NCBI RefSeq assembly: GCF_018294505.1
Contig: NC_057811.1
Span: 406,837,652-406,901,651, forward strand
Reading direction: 5' to 3'
Length of the DNA stretch: 64,000 nt
Source: Triticum aestivum
Taxonomy: Eukaryota; Streptophyta; Magnoliopsida; Poales; Poaceae
Shown: in pieces, positions 30,804 to 43,048 of the stretch
How the letters are laid out: every line of letters starts with the position of its first letter
How positions within the stretch are numbered: position 1 is the stretch's first letter
The notes under the pieces: model-generated
Databases searched by the model: none
Seen by the model: the letters and a program-made list of their open reading frames with translations, nothing else
Told to the model about the DNA's origin: nothing
Translations under genes and position numbers: made by a program

Positions 30804-32529
30804 TGTTGGGTAACGTAGCAATAATTCAAAATTTTCCTACGTCTCACCAAGATAAATTTAGGAGATGCTAGCAACGAGAGAGAGGGAGTGCATCTTCATA
30901 CCCTTGAAGATCGCTAAGCGGAAGCGTTACAAGAACGCGGTTGATGGAGTCGTACTCGCAGTGATTCAAATCGCGGAAGATCCGATCTAGTGCCGAACGG
31001 ACGGCGCCTCCGCGTTCAACACACGTACAGCCCGGGGACGTCTCCTCCTTCTTGATCCAGCAAGGGGAGAGGAGAAGTTGAGGGAGAACTCCAGCAGCAC
31101 GACGGCGTGGTGGCAATGGAGCTCGTGGTTCTCCGACAGAGCTTCGCTAAGCACTACGGAGGAGGAGAAGGAGTTGGAGGAGGAGAGGGCTGCGCCAGGG
31201 AAGAGGTGCGGCTGCCCTCCCACCCCTCCACTATATATAGGGGCAAGGGGAGAGGGGGAGGCACCCTAGGGTTTCCCCTAGGGGGCGGCGGCCAAGCAGA
31301 TTGGATCTCCCTAGGAAAAATCCTAGGGAGACTTGCCCCCCAAGCCAAGCAGGTGGAGGCGCTCCACCTCCCCAAGTAATGTGGAAAAGGGTGTGGGGGG
31401 CGCACCACCCCTTAGTGGGCTGGTTTGCCCCTTCCCCTTTGGCCCATGAGGCCCTCCAACACTTGCCGGGGCTCCCGAAACACCTTTCGGTCATGCTGGC
31501 CATAGCCTGGTACCCCCGGAACACTTCCGGACTCCAATACCCTTCGTCCAATATATCGATCTTCACCGCCGGACCATTCCGGAACTCCTCGTGATGTCCG
31601 GGATCTCATTCGGGACTCCGAACAACCTTCGGTAACCACATACTATTTCCCATAACAACTCTAGCGTCACCGAACCTTAAGTGTGTAGACCCTACGGGTT
31701 CGGGAACCATGCAGACATGACCGAGACACCTCTCCGGCCAATAACCAATAGCGGGATCTGGATACCCATATTGGCTCCCACATGTTCCACGATGATCTCA
31801 TCGGATGAACCACGATGTCGGGGATTCAATCAATCCCGTATACAATTCCCTTTGTCTATCGGCATGTTGCTTGCCCGAGATTCGATCGTCGGTATCCCAA
31901 TACCTCGTTCAATCTTGTTACCGGCAAGTCTCTTTACTCGTTCCGTAACGCATGATCCCGTGGCTAACTCATTAGTCACATTGAGCTCATTATGATGATG
32001 CATTACCGAGTGGGCCCAGAGATACCTCTCCGTCATACGGAGTGACAAATCCCAGTCTCGATTCGTGCCAACCCAACAGACACTTTCGGAGATACCTGTA
32101 GTGCACCTTTATAGCCACCCAGTTACGTTGTGACGTTTGGTACACCCAAAGCATTCCTACGGTATCCGGGAGTTGCACAATCTCATGGTCTAAGGAAACG
32201 ATACTTGACATTAGAAAAGCTCTTAGCAAACGAACTACACGATCTTGTGCTATGCTTAGGATTGGGTCTTGTCCATCACATCATTCTCCTAATGATGTGA
32301 TCCCGTTATCAATGACATCCAATGTCCATGGTCAGGAAACCATAACCATCTATTGATCAACGAGCTAGTCAACTAGAGGCTTACTAGGGACATGTTGTGG
32401 TCTATGTATTCACACATGTATTACGGTTTCCAGTTAATACAATTATAGCATGAACAATAGACAATTATCATGAACAAGGAAATACAATAATAACCATTTT
32501 ATTATTGCCTCTAGGGCATATTTCCAACA
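30804..32529 (-). repeat. 3' LTR of Angela copy 2 (1726 bp)
   Basis: Ends are TGTTGGAAAT (32529) and CCCAACA (30804). A TATATATA box lies at 31232-31239. Relative to the 5' LTR it has 6 extra bases near 31168 and lacks a 24-bp segment present near 38165-38200. Confidence 0.95.
31232..31239 (-). promoter_or_regulatory. TATA box in Angela copy 2 3' LTR
   Basis: TATATATA is in the core-promoter position. The 5' LTR equivalent reads tatattta (38043-38050), a change that could weaken it. Confidence 0.55.
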
Positions 32530-32540
32530 GTCTCCCACTT
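32530..32540 (-). other. Polypurine tract of Angela copy 2
   Basis: Minus-strand AAGTGGGAGAC adjoins the 3' LTR, identical to copy 1. Confidence 0.85.
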
Positions 32541-32559
32541 GCACTAGAGTCAATAATCT

Positions 32560-35500
32560 AGTTCACATCACTATGTGATTGTAATGAATCCAACACCCAT
32601 GGGGTTTGTTCATATCTCGCTTGTGAGAGAGGTTTTTAGTCAACGGATCTGAACCTTCCAGATCCGTGTGTGCTTTACAAATCTCTATGTCATCTTGTAG
32701 ATGCAGCTACCACGCGCTACTTGGAGCTATTCCAAATAACTGCTCTACAATACGAATCCGGTTTACTACTCAGAGTCATCCGGATAGTGTCAAAGTTTGC
32801 ATCGACGTAACCCTTTACGACGAACTCTTTTACCACCTCCATAATCGAGAAAACTCCTTAGTCCACTAGTTACTAAGGATAAGTTCGACCGCTGTCATGT
32901 GATCCATTCCTGGATCACTCTTGTACCCCTTGAATGACTCATGGCAAGGCACACTTCAGGTGCTGTACACAACATAGCATACTGTAGAGCCTACGTCTAA
33001 AGCATAGGGGACGACCTTCGTCCTTTCTCTCTCTTCTGCCGTGGTCAGGTCTTGAGTCTTACTCAATACTCACACCTTGTAACACAGCCAAGAACTCCTT
33101 CTTTGTTGATCTATTTTGAACTCCTTCAAAATCTTGTCACGGTATGTATTCATTTGAAAGTACTATTAAGCGTTTTCGATCTATCCTTATAGATCTTGAT
33201 GCTCAATGTTCAAGTAGCTTAATCCAGGTTTTGCATTGAAAAACACTTTTCAAATAACCCTGTATGTTTTCCAGAAATTCTACATCATTTCTGATCAACA
33301 ATATGTCAACAACATATACTCATCAGAAATTCTATAGTGCTCCCACTCACTTCTTTGGAAATACAAGTTTCTCATAAACTTTGTATAAACCCAAAATCTT
33401 TGATCATCTCATCAAAGCGTACATTCCAACTCCAAGATGCTTACTCCAATCCTTAGAAGGATTGCTGGAGCTTTGCATACTTGTTAGCATCTTTCAGGAT
33501 TGACAAAACCTTCTGGTTGTATCACATACAACCTTTCCTCAAGAAAATCGTCGAGGAAACAATGTTTTGACATCCTATCTGCAAGATTTCATAAATAATC
33601 CAGTAACTGCTAATATAATTCCAACAGACTCTTAGCATCGCTACGAGTGAGAAAGTCTTATCGCAGTCAACTCCTTGAACTTGCCGGAAAACATCTTAAC
33701 GACAAGTCGAGCTTTCTTAATGGTGACACTTACCATCATTGTCTGTCTTCCTTTTAAAATCCATCTGCACCCAACAGCCTTACGACCATCAAGTAGTTCT
33801 TCCAAAATCTACACTTTGTTTTTATACATGGATCCTCTCTCGGATTTTATGGCCTCGAGCCATTCGTCGGAATCCGGGCCCACCATCGCTTCTCCATAGC
33901 TCGTAGGTTCATTGTTGTCTAGCAACATGACTTCCAAGACAGGATTACGTACCACTCTGAAGTAGTACGCATCCTTGTCGTCCTACGAGATTTGGTAGTG
34001 ACTTGATCCGAAGTTTCATGATCACTATCATAAGCTTCCACTTCAATTGGTGTAGGTGCCATAGGAACAACTTCCTGTGCCCTGCTACACACTAGTTGAA
34101 GTCATGGTTCAATAACCTCATCAAGTCTCCACCATCCTCCCACTCAATTCTTTCGAGAGAAACTTTTCCTCGAGAAAGGACTTGTTTCTAGAAACAATCA
34201 CTTTGCTTCCTTATCTGAAATAGGAGGTATACCCAACTGTTTTGGGTATTCTATGAAGATGCATTTATCCGCTTTGGGTTCGAGCTTATCAACCTGAAAC
34301 TTTTTCACATAGGCGTCGCAGCCCCAAACTTTTAATAAACGACAGCTTAGGTTTCTCTAAACCATATTTCATACGGTGTCATCTCAACGGAATTACGTGG
34401 TGCCCTATTAAAGTGAATGTGGTTGCCTCTAATGCCTAACCCATAAACGATAGTGGTAATTCGATAAGAGACATCATGGTATGCACCATATCCAATAGGG
34501 TGCAGTTATGATGTTCGGACACACCATCACACTATGGTGTTCCAGACGGTATTAGTCGTGAAACAATTTCCACAATTTCTTAATTGTGTGCCAAACTCGT
34601 AACTCAGATATTCATCTCTATGATCATATCATAGACATCTTATCCTCTTGTCACGATGATCTTCTACTTCACTCTGAAATTACTTCAGACTTGTATTTCA
34701 TCAAGTAAATATACTTAGAATCTACTCAAATCATCTATGAAGTAAGAGCATAATGATATTCACTGCGTGCCTCAACACTCATTGGATTGCACACATCAAA
34801 TGTATTACTTCCAACAAGTTGCTCTTTTGTTCCATCTCACTGAAAACGAGGCCTTTCAGTCATCTTGCCCATGTGGTATGATTTGCATGTCTCAAGTGAT
34901 TCAAAATCAAGTGAGTCCAAACGATCCATCTGCATGGAGTTTCTTCATGCATATATACCAATAGACATGGTTCGCATGTCTCAATCTTTTCAAAAACGAG
35001 TGAGTCCAAAGATCCATCTACATGGAGCTTCTTCATGCATTTTATACCAATATGACTCAAATGGCAGTGCCACAAGTATGTGGTACTATCATTACTATCT
35101 TATATCTTTTGGCATGATCATGTGTATCACTACGATCGAGATTCAATAAACCATTCATTTTAGGTGCAAGACCATTGAAGGTATTATTCAAATAAACAGA
35201 GTAACCATTATTCTCCTTAAATGAATAACCATATTGCGATAAACATAATCCAATCATGTCTATGCTCAATGCAAACACCAAATAACAATTATTTAGGTTT
35301 ACCACCAATCTCGATGGTAGAGGGAGCATGCGATGCTTGATCACATCAACCTTGGAAACACTTCCAACACATATCGTCATCTCACCTTTAGCTAGTCTCC
35401 GTTTATTCCGTAGCCTTTTATTTCGAGTTACCAACACTTAGCAACCGAACCGGTATCTAATACCCTGGTGCTACTAGGAGTACTAGTAAAGTACACATTA

Positions 35501-36345
35501 ATATAATGTATATCCAATATACTTCTGTCGACCTTGCCTACCTTCTCATCTACCAAGTATCTAGGGTAGTTCTGCTTCAGTGACCGTTCCCCTCATTATA
35601 GAAGCATTTAGTCTCGGGTTTGGGTTCAACCTTGGGTTTCTTCACTAGAGCAGCAACTGATTTGCCGTTTCATGAAGTATCCCTTCTTTCCCTTGCCCTT
35701 CTTGAAACTAGTGGTTTTACTAACCATCAACAATTGATGCTCCTACTTGATTTCTACTTTCGTGGTGCCAAACATTGCGAATAGCTCAAGGATCATCATA
35801 TCTATCACTGATTTGTTATAGTTCATCACGAAGCTCTAGTAGCTTGGTGGCAGTGGCTTTGGAGAACCATCACTATCTCATCTGGAAGATTAACTCCCAC
35901 TCGATTCAAGCGATTGTAGTACTCAGACAATCTGAGCACATGCTCAACGGTTGAGCTTTTCTCCCTTAGTTTGCAGGCTTAAGAAACTTGTCAGAGGTCT
36001 CATACCTCTTGACGTGGGCACAAGCTTAAAATCCCAATTTCAGCTCTTGGAACATCCCATATGTTCCGCGACGTTTCAAAATGTCTTCGGTGCCTCAATT
36101 CTAAACCGTTCAACATTACGCACTGAACTATCACGTAGTCATCAAAACGTGTATGTCAGATGTTCACAACATCCACAAACGACGCTCGAGGTTCAGCACA
36201 CCGAGCGGTGCATTAAGGGCATAAGCCTTCTGTGCAGCAATGAGGACAATCCTCAGTTTACGGACCCAGTCCGCATAATTGCTACTATCAACTTTTAACT
36301 AAATTTTCTCTAGGAACATATCTTAAATAGTAGAACTAAAGCGTA
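32560..36345 (-). pseudogene. Decayed gag-pol of Angela copy 2
   Basis: The segment follows copy 1 from RNase H (about 32600) through reverse transcriptase (32870-33900), integrase (34150-35140), protease (~35440) and Gag (35560-36345). Identity is moderate, with frequent 1-3 base indels. The reverse transcriptase active-site box reads YVVD instead of YVDD (33305-33316). The longest continuous coding piece is ~126 codons in the protease-integrase region (35057-35437). No product is expected. Confidence 0.88.
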
Positions 36346-36349
36346 AGCT

Positions 36350-37606
36350 ACGACATAATTTGCAAACACCTTTTGACTATGTTCATGATAATTAAGTTCA
36401 TCTAATCAAATTATTTAATGAACTCCCACTCAGATAGACATCCCTCTAGTCATCTAAGTGATACATGATCCGAGTCAACTAGGCCGTGTCCGATCATCAC
36501 GTGAGACGGACTAGTCATCATCGATGAACATCTCCATGTTGATCGTATCTACTATACGACTCATGTTCGACCTTTCGGTCTCTTGTGTTCCGAGGCCATG
36601 TCTGTACATGCTAGGATCGTCAAGTCAACCTAAGTGTTTCGCATGTGTAAATCTGGCTTACACCCGTTGTATGCGAACGTTAGAATCTATCACACCCGAT
36701 CATCACGTGGTGCTTCAAAACAACGAACCTTCGCAACGGTGCACAGTTAGGGGGAACACATCTCTTGAAATTTTAGTGTGGGATCATCTTATTTATGCTA
36801 CCGTCGTTCTAAGCAAATAAGATGTAAACATGACAAACATCACATGCAAATCATAAAGTGACATGATATGGCCAATATCATCTTGCGCCTTTTGATCTCC
36901 ATCTTCGAGGCGCGGCATGATCACCTTCGTCACCGGCATGACACCATGATCTCCATCATCGTGTCTTCATGAAGTTGTCTCGCCAACTATTACTTCTACT
37001 ACTATGGCTAACGGTTAGCAATAAAGTAAAGTAATTACATGGCATTTTTCATTGACACACAGGTCATACAATAAATTAAGACAACTCCTATGGCTCCTGC
37101 CGGTTGTCATACTCATCGACATGCAAGTCGTGATTCCTATTACAAGAACATGATCAATCTCATACATCACATATATAATTCATCACATCCTTTTGGCCAT
37201 ATCACATCACATAGCATACCCTGCAAAAACAAGTTAGACATCCTCTAATTGTTGTTGCATGTTTTACGTGGCTGCTATGGGTTTCTAGCAAGAACGTTTC
37301 TTACCTACGCAAAAGCCACAATGGTGATATGCCAATTGCTATTTACCCTTCATACAGACCCTCTTCATCGAATCCGATCCGACTAAAGTGGGAGAGACAG
37401 ACACCCGCTAGCCACCTTATGCATCAAGTGCATGTCAATCGGTGGAACCTGTCTCACGTAAGAGTACGTGTAAGGTCGGTCCGGGCCGCTTCATCCCACA
37501 ATGCCGCCGAATCAAGATAAGACTAGTAACGGTAAGCAAATTGAACAAATCATCGCCCACAACTACTTTGTGTTCTACTCGTGCATAGAATCTACGCTTA
37601 GACCTA
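36350..37606 (-). other. Leader of Angela copy 2
   Basis: It matches the copy 1 leader (4131-5352) in long stretches, for example the 'gatcatcacgtgag' and 'aaacaagttagac' blocks. No ORF of note. Confidence 0.75.
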
Positions 37607-37620
37607 GCTCATGATGCCAC
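37607..37620 (-). other. Primer-binding site of Angela copy 2 (degenerate)
   Basis: The minus strand reads GTGGCATCATGAGC right after the 5' LTR. It resembles the initiator tRNA-Met site TGGTATCAGAGC but has changes. Confidence 0.6.
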
Positions 37621-39364
37621 TGTTGGGTAACGTAGCAATAATTCAAAATTTTCCTACGTGTCACCAAGATCAATCTAGGAGATGCTAGCAACGAGAGAGA
37701 GGGAGTGCATCTTCATACCCTTGAAGATCGCTAAGCGGAAGCGTTACAAGAACGCGGTTGATGGAGTTGTACTCGCAGCGATTCAAATCGCGGAAGATCC
37801 GATCTAGTGCCGTACGGACGGCGCCTCCGCGTTCAACACACGTACAGCCCGGGGACGTCTCCTCCTTCTTGATCCAGCAAGGGGAGAGGAGAAGTTGAGG
37901 GAGAACTCCAGCAGAACGACGGCGTGGTGGCAATGGAGCTCGTGGTTCTCCGACAGAGCTTCGCTAAGCACTACGGAGGAGGAGTTGGAGGAGGAAAGGG
38001 CTGCGCCAGGGAAGAGGTGCGGCTGCCCTCCCACCCCTCCACTATATTTAGGGGCAAGGGGAGAGGGGGAGGCGCCCTAGGGTTTCCCCTAGGGGGCGGC
38101 GGCCAAGCAGATTGGATCTCCCTAGGGAAAATCCTAGGGAGACTTGCCCCCCAAGCCAAGCAGGTGGAGGCTTGCCTCCCAAGCCAGGTGGAGGCGCCCC
38201 ACCTCCCCAAGTAACGTGGAAAAGGGTGTGGGGGGCGCACCACCCCTTAGTGGGCTGGTTTGCCCCTTCCCCTTTGGCCCATGAGGCCCTCCAACACTTG
38301 CCGGGGCTCCCGAAACACCTTTCGGTCATGCTGGCCATAGCCTGGTACCCCCGGAACACTTTCGGACTCCAATACCCTTCGTCCAATATATCGATCTTCA
38401 CCGCCGGACCATTCCGGAACTCCTCATGATGTCCGGGATCTCATCCGGGACTCCGAACAACCTTCAGTAACCACATACTATTTCCCATAACAACTCTAGC
38501 GTCACCGAACCTTAAGTGTGTAGACCATACGGGTTCGGGAACCATGCAGACATGACCGAGACACCTCTCCGGCCAATAACCAATAGCGGGATCTGGATAC
38601 CCATATTGGCTCCCACATGTTCCACGATGATCTCATCGGATGAACCACGATGTCGGGGATTCAATCAATCCCGTATACAATTCCCTTTGTCTATCGGCAT
38701 GTTGCTTGCCCGAGATTCGATCGTCGGTATCCCAATACCTCGTTCAATCTTGTTACCGGCAAGTCTCTTTACTCGTTCCGTAACGCATGATCCCGTGGCT
38801 AACTCATTAGTCACATTGAGCTCATTATGATGATGCATTACCGAGTGGGCCCAGAGATACCTCTCCGTCATACGGAGTGACAAATCCCAGTCTCGATTCG
38901 TGCCAACCCAACAGACACTTTCGGAGATACCTGTAGTGCACCTTTATAGCCACCCAGTTACGTTGTGACGTTTGGTACACCCAAAGCATTCCTACGGTAT
39001 CCGGGAGTTGCACAATCTCATGGTCTAAGGAAACGATACTTGACATTAGAAAAGCTCTTAGCAAACGAACTACACGATCTTGTGCTATGCTTAGGATTGG
39101 GTCTTGTCCATCACATCATTCTCCTAATGATGTGATCCCGTTATCAATGACATCCAATGTCCATGGTCAGGAAACCATAACCATCTATTGATCAACGAGC
39201 TAGTCAACTAGAGGCTTACTAGGGACATGTTGTGGTCTATGTATTCACACATGTATTATGGTTTCCAGTTAATACAATTATAGCATGAACAATAGACAAT
39301 TATCATGAACAAGGAAATACAATAATAACCATTTTATTATTGCCTCTAGGGCATATTTCCAACA
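37621..39364 (-). repeat. 5' LTR of Angela copy 2 (1744 bp)
   Basis: Same ends as the 3' LTR. A partial duplication of the aagccaggtggaggc motif near 38150-38200 accounts for the extra 24 bp. Confidence 0.95.
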
Positions 39365-39369
39365 ACCCC
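39365..39369. repeat. Target-site duplication of Angela copy 2, right copy
   Basis: acccc, identical to 30799-30803. Confidence 0.92.
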
Positions 39370-42300
39370 AGCATGAGAGTGCAAAAGTGCAGTTCCAAAA
39401 CAGATGGAGCAATGTTTCATCCACAGCATCAGAGCATAAAGCATAGTGGTAATCTGGGAGATGCATACTCCTTCTGTGGAGCATGTTTCTGGTGTTGAGT
39501 CTGTCATGCAGCAAAAGCCAACAGAAAATTTTATGTCTCAGCCTGCAGGATGTACCCCGGAGGTTTTTGAAAATTGCATGAGTTGTGTTGGTTCCCATGA
39601 TGCACTTGTACATTTTCATTGAGGAGTATTGCCTGGAGGGCCAATGATATTTCCAAATGTCATTATTGTCAGAGCTATCTCTGCTGGCAATCATCTCTTG
39701 CACCCTGTTGAATTGTTGGAAAGCTTGATGTGAAAGGGGTCATTGAAATTGTGTGCTGAAATCCTCCTGGTTAATAATGTCCCTCAGTAAGATATCTTCT
39801 TTGCAGAGGTTATCCAGCCCAATTATGTGACCAAAAGAGAGTAGTGTCTCCTTTTCTAGCTTGAAAGATAGCATGGATTTTGTACAATGGTAGGAGTTTC
39901 AGTAAGGCTTTCCACCAGAAAGAACCAACCATTTTGTCTCCCGGAAGGGCATTTTGGTAGTAGGTTTCCTAGATGATGTGTGCACCCATGGAGTGTCTGT
40001 TTTATTAAGGAACTTGTGGAGGAATTTCATTAGAAGAGCCTTATTGTGAACTGAAATATCCAATATGCCTAATCCTCCCTGAGATTTTGGCTTGCAGACT
40101 GTATCCTAAGCAATCAAGGCTGGACCAGCTTCTAAGGTGCCATATTTTCTCCAAAAACAATTCCTCGAGTATGCACCAATCTGATTTACCACAGCTTTGG
40201 GTAACACCAGTGAACACATAAAATAAATAGGCATGCTGGAGAAGACTGATTTGTTCAAAGTGAAGTTTGTCTCCAGTGGATAATAAGATGGAGCAGCTTA
40301 ATAGTCTACTTTCAATTCTCTTCATCATGGGCACAAAGTCCACAATTTTTGGCTTGTTGATGCATAATGGCAGACCCAGATAGGTATGAGGTAGAGTACC
40401 AATTTTACATCCTAGGATGGCAGAGAGAGCAAGCATCTTATCAGGTGGAGTGTTGATGGAAATCTTGGTTGATTTAGCATAGTTGACCTTAAGTCCAGTA
40501 TAGGCAGCATAGTGCAGGACCAGATTCTTAATATGATTCAGCTGCCAAAGATCAACATTAGCCACAAGGATTGTGTCATCTGCATACTGAATGATTGGGT
40601 AATCTAGGCAAGATGTATGAATGATAGGGGAGCTGTCAAGGAGTGTTGCATGGCCTCATTGAACATGGTTTGGAGAAGATCTGCTGCCAGGACAAAAATG
40701 AGGGGTGAAAGTGGATCACCTTGTCTGACCCATTTCTTACAGAGAAATTGGTTTCCTGGAATGCGATTCAAAAGAGTTGAGGAGAAACCAGTGCCATAAA
40801 TCATTTTGATCCAATTAATCCACTTGGTACCAAAACCCTTAGCTTGCACAATCTCAATAATTCATGGTTGATCATGTCAAAAGCTTTTTCAAAATCCAAT
40901 TTGAGCAAAATAATCTCTTTTTTTGGATCGATGGCATTGGTGGATATATTCATAAGACCAAGCTAGACAGTCCTGGATACATCTATTGTTGAGGAAGCCA
41001 TATTAATTTTTGTGGACCAGTTTCAGAATATCTTTCTCTAACCTGTTTGCTAGCAGTTTAGAAATGATTTTGAGAGTGCAGTTGAGTAGGGAAATGAGTC
41101 TGAATTCTGCAGGAGTGGATGTTGAGTCTGTTTTGGGGATCAAGGTGATGAAGGAGTAGTTAATGCTTTGGAGGTTCACTTTACCATAGTAAAAATCTTC
41201 AATTAGTCTGTAGAAATCAGGTGCAATGATATGCCAGCAAGCTTTCAAGAATGTGGCATTAAATCCATCAGGCCCAGGTGACTTATCTGCATGTAGGTTG
41301 TGAACCCCTTGATTTATCTCTGTTTTGGTAAATGGCACCTCAAGCTCTTCCAGGTTATCCTATGTGGAGAGGAGATATTGCAGCAGTAAAGGGTTTTGTG
41401 TGTTGACAATTGACCCCAATCTCTCTTTGAAAGCCCATATAATATAGCTGCCTTTGCCAGGTGATTGTGGTGCTCAAGATCATTTTCATCTCTTAGCATA
41501 GCAATACAATTGTTTCTGTGCTTGATGGTGGCCTTAGCTTGAAAGTATTTTGTGTTGGCTTCTCCTACTATTATTTTCCTAAGGGTAGCCCTCTGTTTCC
41601 AATATAATCTTTGGTGTTTCAGGATGTTCTCAAGGTGAGCTTTCAATATTATTCTCCCATTAGCTTCTTCAATGGTAAGGTCTCTGGCCTCTTCAATATA
41701 GTCAAAAGAAAGAATCAGGAAGTTTGTGTTATCAATAATCTTCTTGAGGTCTGAGATATTCCTAGCCCAGTTTTTAAGACCCTTTCTCAATCTTTTGAAC
41801 TTAGTAGCAATAATTTTTGCACCATCTTCTTCTATCACCTCCTGTGTCCAAATGTTTTTGACCACCTCTTGGAAATCATTGTGTTCAAGCCAGAAGTTTT
41901 CAAATCTGAAAATGTGAGATTTAGGAATGGATATACCAATCTTGACCATAAAAGGGACATGGTCAGATGTAGTTTTGGCCAGTGGATAAGCAAAAGTCAA
42001 TGGATAATTTAGAGTCCAAGCTTCAGATGTGAAACACCAATCAAGTTTTTCTAGCAGTGGTAAGTCTTGCATATTACTCCATGTAAAATTTCTGCCTTTT
42101 AATGGAATTTCAATCAGGGCCAAATTGCTAATTGCCTCATTGAATGCCAGCATATCATTAATATTACCCCCCTCAAGATTCCTGTTATGAGGGTATCTGA
42201 TGTGATTAAAATCTCCAAGGACCATCTAGTTACTATCATCAGGAATCTGAAAGTTTCTAAACCATTCAATAAAATTGGATATGTCCTCATGTTGACTTGG

Positions 42301-42644
42301 TCCATAGATATTAGATAAAATCCATCTGTCTCCATTATGATTGGAGGAGAATGAAATAGAGATAGAGTAATCATTGACATGGAATAATTGACCCTTAAAA
42401 TTTTGTTCATTCCATGCAATTAGTAAGCCCTAGAGGCCCCCACTGATGGCAAAAATTCAAACTTGTTAAGTCTCCTTGGGCAAAAGTTATGGAGATATCT
42501 ACTGTCAATGGATTCTCTTTTGGTTTCTTGAGTGCATAGGATGGCACACTGTGATTCTTCAATTTTGTTTCTGATGGCAGACCATTTCTTGGGATCATTT
42601 AAACCTCTAATATTCTAGTTAAGGATAGCCCATTCCTTTCCCAT
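39370..42644 (-). pseudogene. LINE B ORF2: endonuclease and reverse transcriptase, multiple frameshifts
   Basis: The ATG at 42644 (MGKEWAILN) leads into the endonuclease start, where a Trp codon is TAG (42615-42617) before NIRGLND. CTQETKR, VLGDFNHI and TSDHVPFMV are the endonuclease blocks. Reverse transcriptase shows [33 protein letters not shown] and an intact YADD box near 40573-40587. The C-terminal zinc region (RHKIFCWLLLHDRLNTR, LHLFWNCTFALSCW) runs into the Angela insertion. At least four frame changes occur along the gene (for example near 42440, 41350, 40900, 40590). The enzyme would carry out target-primed reverse transcription; this copy is dead. Confidence 0.9.
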
Positions 42645-43048
42645 GTTCACAGTGCTAAGCAGAGAGGTAACTATGGTGAATCTGTTCCCTCTTTCTATTC
42701 AGATTACTGTGATGTGTCTGATCCCTATTACTTTTCAGGTTACAGCTCATAAAACATGCAACATAGGTTGACCAAAACAGAGAGCTAAGCCTATGGGAAT
42801 AATCATCGTAGCAGCAAATTAAAGTCAAACAGATACTGGAATCCACAAAGATACAGATTACTGCAGAAATACATATGCTGCTCTCACTGAGGACTTTATT
42901 GGAGATTACAAAATATCTGTTTGACTGAAAAGAGATAAGATGGCTAGTGTTCCAATCATATATACAAGCAGCATAACAGTTTATAACACATGGAATTTTA
43001 AGTATCATGGCATAACAACTCTAGGAGTACTGGTACTTCCACAGATCC
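42645..43048. other. Spacer between LINE B ORF1 and ORF2
   Basis: About 400 bp without a credible ORF. Inter-ORF spacers are normal in plant L1 elements. No further structure seen. Confidence 0.5.

Larger units (their letters stand above)
30804..39364 (-). mobile_element. Angela-type copia retrotransposon (copy 2), complete but coding region decayed
   Basis: The 8561-bp element has LTRs at 30804-32529 and 37621-39364, a polypurine tract, a primer-binding site and a perfect 5-bp duplication. The interior aligns with Angela copy 1 domain by domain in the same order, but carries so many small indels and stops that no domain stays open. By hand count the LTRs differ by ~20 substitutions and two indels. 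The interior must have been broken before this insertion. Confidence 0.95.

Noticed and set aside
31681..31995. A 104-codon ORF identical in both Angela copy 2 LTRs (also 38516-38830)
   Set aside because: The identity follows from LTR duplication. No protein features, and it is antisense to element transcription.
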